Positions 47,970-55,542 of a DNA stretch of 64,000 nt are shown here, one piece after another (positions within the stretch are counted from its first letter, which is position 1; each line of letters starts with the position of its first letter). A program made the translations under genes and the position numbers. The notes under the pieces are model-generated. The model ran no database searches. It saw nothing but the letters and a program-made list of their open reading frames with translations, and was not told where the DNA came from. The stretch is from Amycolatopsis suaedae (GTDB lineage Bacteria; Actinomycetota; Actinomycetes; Mycobacteriales; Pseudonocardiaceae): NCBI RefSeq assembly GCF_004214935.1, contig NZ_SFCC01000010.1, positions 62,001 to 126,000 of the forward strand, given 5' to 3'.

Positions 47970-48935
47970 GTGTCCGAAGATCTCGTCCTGTTCGGCCCGG
48001 ACTCGCCCGTCGAGGTAGAGGTTGACGCGACCCCTGCGCACACCAGCACCAAGGATCCTGCCCTGGCAGAGATCGTCAACTGGTTCCGGGGACATCGTGA
48101 CCTGAAGCAACAGTTCGGGTCGATTCTTCGTCAATCGATCGACGAAGTACTGGACGGACAACGAACCGGCCGCTATGACATCGACCTCACGGAGAAGACC
48201 GAGAAGACTTACCTGGGAACCAAGGTAGAGATCGTTACCCGCGCCGCCTTCCAGCTCCCGCGTGGTGCACAAATGGACTACGCTATCGCCGGTCACGATG
48301 TCGACTCGAAGTTCTCATTGCGCGGATCTTGGTCGATACCCACCGAGGCGGTGGGCCACCTGTGTCTCCTGACTTCTGCCAACGACCACAAGGGGACTTT
48401 CGACGTCGGGCTGATCCGGGTCACTCCTGAAGTCCTCAACAAAGGACGAAATAAGGACCAGAAGACCACTATCACCGCTGCAGCCAAGGAGCGCGTCGTC
48501 TGGCTGGCCCGTCATGCCAGGCTGCCCCTCAATCTGCTACTCTCCCTGCCCGACAACCTGGTTGGCACCATCGTCGCTCCCCGCTCCGGCCAGCAGCGGA
48601 TCAATCAGCTGCTACGCAACGTCCAATGCCAGATCATTGACCGTACCACCGCAATGACGGTGGCGCGGCAGGCAGACGGTCTCAAACGCTGTCGTGATGC
48701 CCGGCCCCAACTGGCACCAGAGGGTATCGTCGTGCTCGGTCACCAGAACCAGAGCCCACTTGTCGCTCGCGCACTTGGCCTGCCCGTCCCAACGAAGGGC
48801 ACCTTCCTGTCGGTACGTTTAACCACGGTCGACTCGGCCGTGCCGGGTCGCCCAACAGTCACACTACCGGAGGGCATTTACGCTGTCGCCAAACCGGACG
48901 ACCCTGTCACACCAGCGCCGACAATCCGTTATTGA
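47970..48935 (+). CDS. NaeI-family type II restriction endonuclease (predicted GCCGGC)
   Basis: A 321-residue homologue of NaeI (317 residues, cutting GCC^GGC). The catalytic residues align at a constant offset of 17 from the NaeI numbers: Glu87, Asp103, Asp112 and Lys114 (GTKVEIVTRAAF; QMDYAIAGHDVDSKF). The DGQRTGRYDID segment is also kept; in NaeI, Leu43 of the ligase-like motif is the place where a lysine change creates topoisomerase activity, and here it is Val60. The C-terminal CAP-like domain, about 170-321, contains RSGQQRINQLLRNVQ. TATGGT (47958-47963) is 6 nt before the GTG, so it has its own leaderless promoter. Codon 284 is the rare Leu codon TTA. Confidence 0.9.
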   Translation: MSEDLVLFGPDSPVEVEVDATPAHTSTKDPALAEIVNWFRGHRDLKQQFGSILRQSIDEVLDGQRTGRYDIDLTEKTEKTYLGTKVEIVTRAAFQLPRGAQMDYAIAGHDVDSKFSLRGSWSIPTEAVGHLCLLTSANDHKGTFDVGLIRVTPEVLNKGRNKDQKTTITAAAKERVVWLARHARLPLNLLLSLPDNLVGTIVAPRSGQQRINQLLRNVQCQIIDRTTAMTVARQADGLKRCRDARPQLAPEGIVVLGHQNQSPLVARALGLPVPTKGTFLSVRLTTVDSAVPGRPTVTLPEGIYAVAKPDDPVTPAPTIRY

Positions 48936-49076
48936 ACGAGCTGAAACCTACGTTCCAGCAACCGCCGCCGCATAAGCGGACCACAGGAAGACTTACTAGA
49001 ACGCAAGGAATTCTCACGAGCATTCATCAGTTGCGCCCGACAGTCAGCCAAGCCAATAGAACTGGTCTCTACCGCT
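48936..49076. other. Convergent spacer between the NaeI-like and methyltransferase genes
   Basis: About 140 bp without a recognisable gene or strong hairpin. The endonuclease and methyltransferase reading frames end at its two sides. Confidence 0.5.
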
Positions 49077-50234
49077 CTATCGACAGAGACGACATGTAGC
49101 CGTCTTGTGGGTGCGTTGCGAGTTACCGCGAAGATATGGTTTGAGGTGCCGCGCAATGGCCTCGGCCAGCATCGGAGGAACGGCATTGCCGATCTGCTTG
49201 GCAATCTGCAACTTAGTTCCACACCATTGGAAGTCATCGGGGAAACTCTGAAGTCGGGCGGCTTCCCAGTGGGTGATCGGGCGATCGACGCTATGGCCAT
49301 CACTGTTCTGCTCCCACTGCGGGTGTAGATACTGCCCCTTCTCGGGCTTGAAAAACTCCGTGCGGATAGTCAACGAGGGCATGTCCCATCGCATTCGTCC
49401 CATAACATCGGTCGTACCGCTCTTCTTCTCCCTCCAGCACCGCGACAGCAGATGGTCAGGCAAGTCGAACCTACCGCCCCCGGGCGGGATGTGGCGGTAG
49501 CGCTCCAGAGACAACGGAGTCGGGTTTCGGCCGATGTGCAGATCCGAACTCTTGAAGATGCCGGGCACGTCTTTGCCGAAGAATTCCACCGACGACGCCG
49601 GCAGCTCGGTAGTCGCCGGGGTCTCGGGGAGTCCGCTCAGGACATCATGGGTCGTGTGCCATGCGGGCATTACGTCCAAGGTTCCGGGCCGAGCATGCGT
49701 TGAGGCAGGCAGTGGAATCCTACCGATACGAGAGCCGATCACGATGGTCCGCTTCCGTCGCTGTGGTACGCCGAAGTCGGCGGCAAGCAGGAACCCCGAC
49801 GACAACTCGTAGTTCTCCAGCAGACCACCCGGCTGAGCCTCGGCCTGCAGAAGCGCGAACTCGCTGGAAGAGAAGAACCGGTCGACATTCTCGATGACGA
49901 AGACCTTCGGTGTGGCGTGCCGGACGAAGCGGATGTACTCCTTCCAGAGCTTGTTCCGCGGATCGTTCACGTTACGAGACCCAAGGTTGGAGAAGCCCTG
50001 GCACGGCGGGCCGCCGATGATCAGGTCAACCTGGGGGATCTCTTCGTTCGGGATACTGGCTATGTCTGCGTGGCAGGTGTGCGACTCTCCGAAGTTGGCT
50101 GCGTAAGTTGCAGCCGCATGCAGGTCGAACTCGACCGACATGACTGGCTTGAACCCCTTCGCAGCCATAAAGCCCGAGGTCATGCCGCCACAGCCAGCGA
50201 ACAAGTCGATCATCGAGAACGGTTTCGTGCCCAC
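49077..50234 (-). CDS. DNA (cytosine-5)-methyltransferase
   Basis: A 385-residue C5 methylase with the standard ordered motifs: I SMIDLFAGCGGMTSG, IV GGPPCQGFSNLGSR (catalytic Cys78), VI FVIENVDRFF, VIII FGVPQRRKRTIVIG, and X QIGNAVPPMLAEAI. The target-recognition region lies between VIII and IX, about residues 200-300. It should protect GCCGGC, the site of the two adjacent endonucleases, by C5 methylation; the site is inferred from the neighbours. GTG 50234 starts 10 bp past the Vsr stop; ATG 50213 within SMIDLF is the alternative. It is transcribed with vsr, on the opposite strand to the endonuclease genes. Confidence 0.93.
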   Translation of the reverse strand: MGTKPFSMIDLFAGCGGMTSGFMAAKGFKPVMSVEFDLHAAATYAANFGESHTCHADIASIPNEEIPQVDLIIGGPPCQGFSNLGSRNVNDPRNKLWKEYIRFVRHATPKVFVIENVDRFFSSSEFALLQAEAQPGGLLENYELSSGFLLAADFGVPQRRKRTIVIGSRIGRIPLPASTHARPGTLDVMPAWHTTHDVLSGLPETPATTELPASSVEFFGKDVPGIFKSSDLHIGRNPTPLSLERYRHIPPGGGRFDLPDHLLSRCWREKKSGTTDVMGRMRWDMPSLTIRTEFFKPEKGQYLHPQWEQNSDGHSVDRPITHWEAARLQSFPDDFQWCGTKLQIAKQIGNAVPPMLAEAIARHLKPYLRGNSQRTHKTATCRLCR

Positions 50235-50244
50235 GCTACGCAGG

Positions 50245-50706
50245 TTAGTCGACCACTCCGACAGTCGTCGGCAACGACCCACGATGCGGTCTCCTGCGAG
50301 CCGCAACGATCGTTGCGATCCTGCCGGCTGCGTCGACCGGATGCTCATGCTCCCACACCCGTACCGACAACCACCCTGCTGACTCCAGCCGACGGTCGGT
50401 GTCTCCGTCACGAGCCTGGTTCTGCTCGATCTTATTCCTCCAGAAGGGGCCGTTTCGCTTGGGCCATGTTCCGTGCACCGGACACCCATGCCAGAAGCAC
50501 CCGTCCACGAAGACCGCCACCTTTGCAGGGCCAAACACCACATCGGCCTCACGCCTTACCCCGGAAAGCGGACGGCGATGGACCCGGTAACGCAAGCCGA
50601 GCCGGTGCAATTCGCGACGCACAGCGAGTTCCGTGCTCGTGTCACGACTGCGCTGTCTGCTCATGCGAACACGGGTTACATCTGTGGTCGGCAACGTGTC
50701 CTTCAA
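50245..50706 (-). CDS. vsr: Very-short-patch (Vsr) mismatch endonuclease
   Basis: A 153-residue Vsr protein. The signature READVVFGPAKVAVFVDGCF is followed by WHGCPVHGTWPKRNGPFW and KIEQNQARDGDTDRRLESAG, the zinc- and metal-binding core of Vsr enzymes. Vsr nicks T:G mismatches that arise when 5-methylcytosine deaminates, next to its partner methylase's site. It directly precedes the methylase gene (10 bp) and is co-transcribed with it. The TTG at 50706 has a GAGAGGA site 7 nt upstream and is preferred; ATG 50664 would give a shorter N-terminus. Confidence 0.92.
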   Translation of the reverse strand: MKDTLPTTDVTRVRMSRQRSRDTSTELAVRRELHRLGLRYRVHRRPLSGVRREADVVFGPAKVAVFVDGCFWHGCPVHGTWPKRNGPFWRNKIEQNQARDGDTDRRLESAGWLSVRVWEHEHPVDAAGRIATIVAARRRPHRGSLPTTVGVVD

Positions 50707-51374
50707 GGAGAGATCCTCTCTCCCCCGACTACAGTAGCCGGGGTCGCCGAGTTTCTACGGGCCGGCCCCTGACTTCGCCGCCACTGAGCCGAACCTACGC
50801 CACTATAACTCCGTCTCGGCGGCGCCTCAGCGGTGACTCTTCTATGGCTGGACTACCAGCATGTATTTCGACGTGTCGAGCTCCCCGTGGAGACAATCGA
50901 CGTCCCGATGCGATACGGGGAGGTTTGGCCTTGAACTGCGATCGAGGCGCAACTAAGAATGAGGTTCCGGCCCACGTGCCACTCTGGAGCCCATAGGGCT
51001 GGCTCGCACCATGCGGCAACGGTCTCCCGTCGAGTCCGTGCGACTTCCTTCCATCTGGAATCGGCCACAAGCAAGCGCAGTGAGCCACACAGGGAGTGCA
51101 GGACCTCAGATGGGGTGAGGTTTCTGCCGCCTCGACCTGGTTCACGCTCGGCCGGATTCAAGCCCCAACCTCCGATCCCGCGTCGATCACCGTCGGGCCC
51201 AGCCTCATAAACTCGCGCATCTAACGGTCTTCTGGGACGTCCTCGCCGATCGTCACCGATGCTGCCGGACATTGAGCTGCAGTGACTGTCGGTATTGCAA
51301 GCCCGGACTTTCCGTAGGCAAGAGTCAGACGACGAACAGGTCGAGCAAGGTTGCCGACCCTGCCAGCACCGTGC
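50707..51374. other. Long spacer without a supported gene
   Basis: About 670 bp upstream of vsr and the DndB-like gene. A 139-codon leftward frame (50853-51272) has no recognised family and weak coding features, so it is not called. The region may hold regulatory sequence or a decayed gene. Confidence 0.5.
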
Positions 51375-51487
51375 TACGTCAAAACCGAGCTCACATCAGC
51401 GCTGTTACGTCAAGTTGACGCTTGCTTGATCTGTTGATTGTGACGTAGAGTCCTCTGGATCCGCCGTAGCGGCTGCCTCTACGTCAA
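51375..51487. promoter_or_regulatory. TACGTCAA element array ahead of the DndB-like gene
   Basis: TACGTCAA occurs at 51375-51382, 51406-51413 and 51480-51487, and its inverse TGACGTA at 51441-51447. The second copy is part of the 13-bp palindrome CGTCAA-g-TTGACG (51408-51420). TGACGTAGAG (51441-51450) and CTCTACGTCA (51477-51486) are perfect inverted repeats. The last copy abuts the ribosome site AAGGAG of the gene at 51495. This pattern fits binding of a repressor at several operators. Confidence 0.7.
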
Positions 51488-51494
51488 AAGGAGC

Positions 51495-52697
51495 ATGGTG
51501 CCTTCATCAGACAAGGGTTCCGATGGACCCAACAAGAAGCGCAAGATCTCATACGGATACGTCCCTTACCCTGCAATCGGGTTTCAGATGGGCGGGAGGC
51601 CTTTCTGCATTACGGCGATGACACCGGTCGACTACGTAGGTGTCGTTGGGCCGCGCGAGGAATGGGATCCACTGTCCGGGGTGGGCACGAACAGGAAGGA
51701 AGACAAGGCTCACCGCGATGCTATCGCCAGTTACATTCAAGACACGCCGGACTATGTACTCAACTCGATCCTTCTCTACATCTCGGAGCACGACGCACAC
51801 TTCGTGGCCGACGACGACAACAACCAAGTCATCCGCTCCGGGGTCCTGTACGTTCGTCCGGGCGCGAAGTTCAAGGTTGGCGACGGTGGGCACCGAACGT
51901 CAGCATACGGCGACGTCATCACCGCTCACGAGCCCCTCAACGACGAGGTGATCGAACGCCTCCGGACATCGGGTCAACCGATCGTCGTTGTTATTGATGA
52001 CGACCAAGTACGACGGGCACAGGACTTCAGCGACCTTCAGAAGAACGCTAAGCCCCTGAATGCGTCGATCGCACAGTCGATGGACCGTCGTCAGGTGCTG
52101 AACCGCTTGCTCATCGAGGAGGTCATCAAGGCCGGCGACGTCGCGGGCTTCGACCAAGGAGCGCGGATCGAGTTCCTGACCGACACTCCAGGCAAATTGT
52201 CGGCGAAGTTGATGTCGTTCAAGGCCATGCGCTACGCGTCCGGCACGCTTCTCATCGGTACCTCTGCTCGAACGACGCGGACGTGGAACGACGCCGTCGA
52301 GACGACGATCGCCCGAGTCGGAGAAGAGGCGGCCACGGGAGACCTGATCGAGTTCTGGTCGGCGTACTGCGCTCTGCCCCGGATCGCCGAAGGCCTCAGC
52401 CGTGAGCGCGGGCTCGCAGTCGTCCGGGAGGAGACCTGGCTCCTTTCGGCCAATGTCATCTATGCGATTGCCGCGGCGGTACATATCGTTCGGACGGAAG
52501 ACGAAGACCTCTCGATCGCCGACGCGGTAAGCAAGCTGGAGTCCTTCGATTTCGAGCGCGAAGGTCGGGCACTCATCGGAACACTGGTCGACCCCGAGAC
52601 GGGCAAGGCCGCTACCGGCCGAGACGCCTGGGGTAGTGCAGCAGTAAGAATGGCCGAGCACGTCTTGCCGGGACTCAAGTCGCAGGCTGGGGTGTAG
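51495..52697 (+). CDS. DndB/DGQHR-domain-like protein (solitary)
   Basis: A 400-residue protein similar to DndB, the regulator of phosphorothioate DNA modification, and to other DGQHR-domain proteins. The DGQHR motif appears as KVGDGGHRTSAYGDV (Gly replaces Gln), preceded by SGVLYVRPGAKF, and QDFSDLQKNAKPLNASIAQS matches the family's typical second block. No dndA, C, D or E gene is present. It may be an independent defence or regulatory factor of the island. An AAAGGAG site precedes ATG 51495, and a TACGTCAA operator array lies directly upstream. A hairpin at 52730-52771 follows. Confidence 0.65.
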   Translation: MVPSSDKGSDGPNKKRKISYGYVPYPAIGFQMGGRPFCITAMTPVDYVGVVGPREEWDPLSGVGTNRKEDKAHRDAIASYIQDTPDYVLNSILLYISEHDAHFVADDDNNQVIRSGVLYVRPGAKFKVGDGGHRTSAYGDVITAHEPLNDEVIERLRTSGQPIVVVIDDDQVRRAQDFSDLQKNAKPLNASIAQSMDRRQVLNRLLIEEVIKAGDVAGFDQGARIEFLTDTPGKLSAKLMSFKAMRYASGTLLIGTSARTTRTWNDAVETTIARVGEEAATGDLIEFWSAYCALPRIAEGLSRERGLAVVREETWLLSANVIYAIAAAVHIVRTEDEDLSIADAVSKLESFDFEREGRALIGTLVDPETGKAATGRDAWGSAAVRMAEHVLPGLKSQAGV

Positions 52698-52729
52698 GCC
52701 CTTAATCCAACGCCCGATTAACGGCGAGT

Positions 52730-52771
52730 CCCAGCGTTTCCGAGATGTCACTACATCCCTGGAACGCTGGG
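52730..52771 (+). terminator. Hairpin after the DndB-like gene
   Basis: CCCAGCGTT (52730-52738) and AACGCTGGG (52763-52771) pair over 9 bp with a 24-nt loop that can form a further short TCC/GGA pairing. It lies 33 bp past the stop codon. No T-run follows, so the role as terminator is moderately supported. Confidence 0.55.
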
Positions 52772-53216
52772 CCTCCGCCCAGCGGGTGACGACAAGACGT
52801 CGCAGCTGGTCACAGCGATCGACGTGTACCCACTTCGTCGGACAAACTCATGCGGATGACGTCCATCCATCCGTTACGCGAGAAACTAGTCCTCACAATG
52901 TCTCACATCGCTGGGTTGTCGGCCTTCCACCAGCTCACACCCGCACGCTTGTCTAGCCAGCAGCGACGTTAACCCGCATCGGAACACGGGTCGGGGTTTC
53001 AAGTCCCGGGCTCGACCTGTTGACTTGAATCACTGCTATATCCGGCATTTCGGAGATCAAGCTCGGCGGCACTGTAGCCTCGGGCGCAACTCCAAGTAAC
53101 GCCGCATTCACGCGCTCCCGTCAGCGCTGAACTGATCCTGCACAGCCTGTTCGCCACCCTGCAGCTAGCCCAGTCGGGGGGGGCCACGACCGTAATCGAC
53201 TGCGAGGTGTGAATAG
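52772..53216. other. Island edge spacer with a T-arm-like remnant
   Basis: No gene is supported. CGGGG-TTTCAAG-TCCCG near 52993-53009 looks like the T-arm of a tRNA but lacks the rest of a tRNA. It may be a remnant of an attachment site. The remaining sequence shows no strong structure. Confidence 0.4.
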
Positions 53217-53246
53217 CAAGAACCCCCTGTCACCAGGGGGTTCTTG
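53217..53246. terminator. Strong hairpin downstream of tRNA-Arg
   Basis: CAAGAACCCCCTG (53217-53229) and CAGGGGGTTCTTG (53234-53246) form a perfect 13-bp stem with the loop TCAC. It lies 19 bp beyond the 3' end of the leftward tRNA-Arg gene and can stop transcription of the tRNA pair. Confidence 0.9.
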
Positions 53247-53264
53247 TGCTGTCTCAACCAGACG

Positions 53265-53337
53265 CGCGCCCGAAGGGATTCGAACCCCTAACCTTCTGAT
53301 CCGTAGTCAGATGCTCTATCCGTTGAGCTACGGGCGC
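53265..53337 (-). tRNA. tRNA-Arg (anticodon ACG)
   Basis: A 73-nt cloverleaf read leftwards. The acceptor arms GCGCCCG and CGGGCGC pair fully, the D-arm is GCTC/GAGC, the anticodon stem is TCTGA/TCAGA around CTACGGA, and the T-loop is TTCGAAT. The CCA end is not encoded. This gene marks the right edge of the island. Confidence 0.97.
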
Positions 53338-53393
53338 AATGTTCAGTTGTCCGGTCGTGCGACCGGGGTGGCGCCCAGCGAGCTGGGCTCCAG

Positions 53394-53483
53394 CGGAGGC
53401 TCCGGGATTTGAACCCGGGAGGGGGGGTTACCCCCAACCGCATTAGCAGTGCGGCGCCATAGACCAGACTAGGCGAAGCCTCC
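53394..53483 (-). tRNA. tRNA-Ser (anticodon GCT)
   Basis: A 90-nt class II tRNA read leftwards. The acceptor arms GGAGGCT and AGCCTCC pair fully, the anticodon loop is CTGCTAA, and the variable arm is long, as for serine tRNAs. The T-loop is TTCAAAT. It lies 56 bp upstream of tRNA-Arg, and the two are probably transcribed together. Confidence 0.97.
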
Positions 53484-53568
53484 CAGGCCGAACGACCACT
53501 GCCCAGATAGAGTACACACGCCCCGCGACGCCCGGCAAAGCACCCCCGATCTGCCACGAATCCCCAGG

Positions 53569-55542
53569 TCAACGGCCCGCGAGGGCCACGAACGGGGCGA
53601 GCGCGTCGGGGTTGGCGAGCGCGTCCCGGCTCACCGCGCGGTCGGGGGCGACGCCGGCCAGGATCTTCTTCACCGGCACCTCGCACTTCTTGCCGTTCAG
53701 CGTCCGCGGCACCTCGTCGACGACCACGAAGCGGTCCGGGACGTGCCGGGGCGACAGGGCACCACGCAGCTCCCTGCGCAGCCGCGGCTCCAGCTCCGCC
53801 AGGTCCGCACCCTCCGCGAGGACCAGGAAGCACAGCAGCTCACCCTCCGCACCCGCGGCCGAGGTATCGATCACCAACGAGTCCAGCACCTCGTCGTAGC
53901 CCTCGACCACCCGGTAGAACTCCGCGGTGCCCATGCGGACGCCACCACGGTTGAGCGTCGAGTCGCTGCGGCCGTAGATGACCGCCGAACCCCGGCTGGT
54001 CACCCGGATCCAGTCACCATGACGCCACACCCCGGGGTAGAAGTCGAAGTACGCCTCCCGCAGCCGCGAGCCGTCCGGGTCGTTCCAGAAGAACACCGGC
54101 ATCGACGGCATCGGCTGGGTGATGACCAGCTCACCGACCTCCTCGACGACCGGCCTGCCCGCCTCGTCGTAGGCGGCCACCGCGGCACCGAGCGCGGCAC
54201 AGGACAGCTCGCCCAGCCACACCAGCACGTCCGGCGACGAGCCGACGAACGCCGTACACAGGTCGGTCCCGCCGGACACCGAGCAGATCTGCACACCCCG
54301 GCCGAGTTCGTCCACCAGCCAGCGGAAGCCCTCCTGGCTCAGCGGCGCGCCCGTCGACCCGACGGCCCGCAGCGCGGACAAATCGTACTGCCGCGACGGG
54401 TGCACCCCGCCCTTCAGGCAGCTCTGGACGAACGGCGCCGACGTACCGAAGAACGTCACCCTGTGCTGCTCGGCCAGCTTCCAGAGGGCACCCAGGTCAG
54501 GATGCCCGGGACTGCCGTCGAACAACACGATGGTCGACCCCACGAGCAGCCCGGAGATGAGGAAGTTCCACATCATCCAGCCCGTGGTGGTGAACCAGAA
54601 GAACCGCTCCCCCGGCCCCAGATCGCAGTGCAACGCGAGCATCTTCAGGTGCTCGACGACGATCCCGCCGTGCCCGTGCACGATGCCCTTGGGCAGGCCC
54701 GTGGTACCCGACGAGTACAGCACCCACAGCGGATGGTCGAACTCCACCGCGTCGAACGCCAGCTCCGCACCGTCGTGCCTGGTCAGCAGGTCGTCCCAGT
54801 CCAGCGTGCCGGGCAGGTCGCCGCCGCCGGCGTAGTCGATCAGCACCGTCGCCCGCAGGGAACCGATGCTCGACCGCAGCTGCTCGACGGTCGGCCGCAC
54901 GTCGAACGACCGTCCATTGTAGACGTAACCGTTGACGGCGATCAGCACGGCCGGCTCGATCTGGGTGAACCGGTCGGCCACGGCACGCGCCCCGAAGTCC
55001 GGCGAGCAGGACGACCACACCGCGCCGAGGCTCGCCGCCGCCAGGAACGCGATCAGCGTCTGCGGGCAGTTCGGCGCCAGCGCGACCACCCGGTCGCCCT
55101 TGCCGACGCCCAGCTCCCGCAGCGCGGCCCTGGCCGCGGCCACCCTTGCCCGCAGCCTGCCGTAGGTCAGCTGCTCGGCCCTGCCGTCCTCACGGTGGAA
55201 CACCACGGCCAGCTCGTCGTCGGCCTTCGCGGCGCCCGCGACGCCGCCGCTCAGCGCGTGCTCGGCGTAGTTCAGCGTGCCGCCCGCGAACCACCTGGCG
55301 GCAGGCATCTCACCGGACAGCACCTCGGCCGGCCGGTCATGCCAGCGCACGCCCAGAAACTCCGTCAGGGCCGACCAGAAGCGCTCCGGCGACCCCACCG
55401 AGAAGTCCCACAGTGACCGGTAGTCGTCGGCCTCCACCCCGTGCTCGGCCCGCAGCCAGGAGCGGAATCGGTCGATCTGGGTGTCCCGGTCGGCCTTCGG
55501 CCGCCACAGCACTTCCGGAGCGTCGGTCATACCTTCCGACAT
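53569..55542 (-). CDS. Acetoacetyl-CoA synthetase (acetoacetate-CoA ligase)
   Basis: A 657-residue adenylate-forming enzyme. Key segments are the AMP-binding P-loop VLYSSGTTGLPKGIVHGHGG, the motif GSTGAPLSQEG, GDWIRVTSRGSAVIYGRSDS, and the C-terminal catalytic lysine in TLNGKKCEVPVKKIL. N-terminal WRPKADRDTQIDRFRSWLRA and RWFAGGTLNYAEH are typical of acetoacetyl-CoA synthetases. It converts acetoacetate, ATP and CoA to acetoacetyl-CoA, for ketone body use or polyketide precursors. Its ATG overlaps the stop of EspG by one base (TAATG), so it is coupled to an ESX-type operon. An ATG at 55530 is an alternative start. Confidence 0.94.
   Translation of the reverse strand: MSEGMTDAPEVLWRPKADRDTQIDRFRSWLRAEHGVEADDYRSLWDFSVGSPERFWSALTEFLGVRWHDRPAEVLSGEMPAARWFAGGTLNYAEHALSGGVAGAAKADDELAVVFHREDGRAEQLTYGRLRARVAAARAALRELGVGKGDRVVALAPNCPQTLIAFLAAASLGAVWSSCSPDFGARAVADRFTQIEPAVLIAVNGYVYNGRSFDVRPTVEQLRSSIGSLRATVLIDYAGGGDLPGTLDWDDLLTRHDGAELAFDAVEFDHPLWVLYSSGTTGLPKGIVHGHGGIVVEHLKMLALHCDLGPGERFFWFTTTGWMMWNFLISGLLVGSTIVLFDGSPGHPDLGALWKLAEQHRVTFFGTSAPFVQSCLKGGVHPSRQYDLSALRAVGSTGAPLSQEGFRWLVDELGRGVQICSVSGGTDLCTAFVGSSPDVLVWLGELSCAALGAAVAAYDEAGRPVVEEVGELVITQPMPSMPVFFWNDPDGSRLREAYFDFYPGVWRHGDWIRVTSRGSAVIYGRSDSTLNRGGVRMGTAEFYRVVEGYDEVLDSLVIDTSAAGAEGELLCFLVLAEGADLAELEPRLRRELRGALSPRHVPDRFVVVDEVPRTLNGKKCEVPVKKILAGVAPDRAVSRDALANPDALAPFVALAGR
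54913..54925. repeat. One-mismatch copy of the GTCCANNNTGGAC palindrome
   Basis: GTCCATTGTAGAC, one base from the consensus, inside the acetoacetyl-CoA synthetase gene. Confidence 0.3.

Larger units (their letters stand above)
46858..53264. mobile_element. Restriction-modification and defence island (likely acquired)
   Basis: The stretch from the broken reductase gene to the tRNA-Arg gene looks different from its neighbours: lower GC by eye, codons that are rare elsewhere here (TTA at 48819, ATA at 47766) and long spacers. It carries two restriction endonucleases, one cytosine-C5 methyltransferase, a Vsr nuclease and a DndB-like protein. The tRNA genes at the right end are common insertion sites. 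No integrase and no matching direct repeats were found, so the mechanism of entry is unknown. Confidence 0.65.

Noticed and set aside
50853..51272. Leftward 139-codon frame as an extra island gene
   Set aside because: No family, motif or ribosome site supports it, and the composition differs from neighbouring genes.
51495..52697. Complete dnd phosphorothioation system
   Set aside because: Only the DndB-like gene is present; no cysteine desulfurase-like DndA, DndC, DndD or DndE gene is found nearby.
52960..53030. Full tRNA gene in the island edge spacer
   Set aside because: Only a T-arm-like hairpin is visible; acceptor, D and anticodon arms cannot be drawn.
46858..53264. Possible depletion of the GCCGGC site in the island
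   Set aside because: At least four GCCGGC sites (49597, 50323, 50761 and 52131) are visible, roughly the number expected for its length and composition. No avoidance is claimed.
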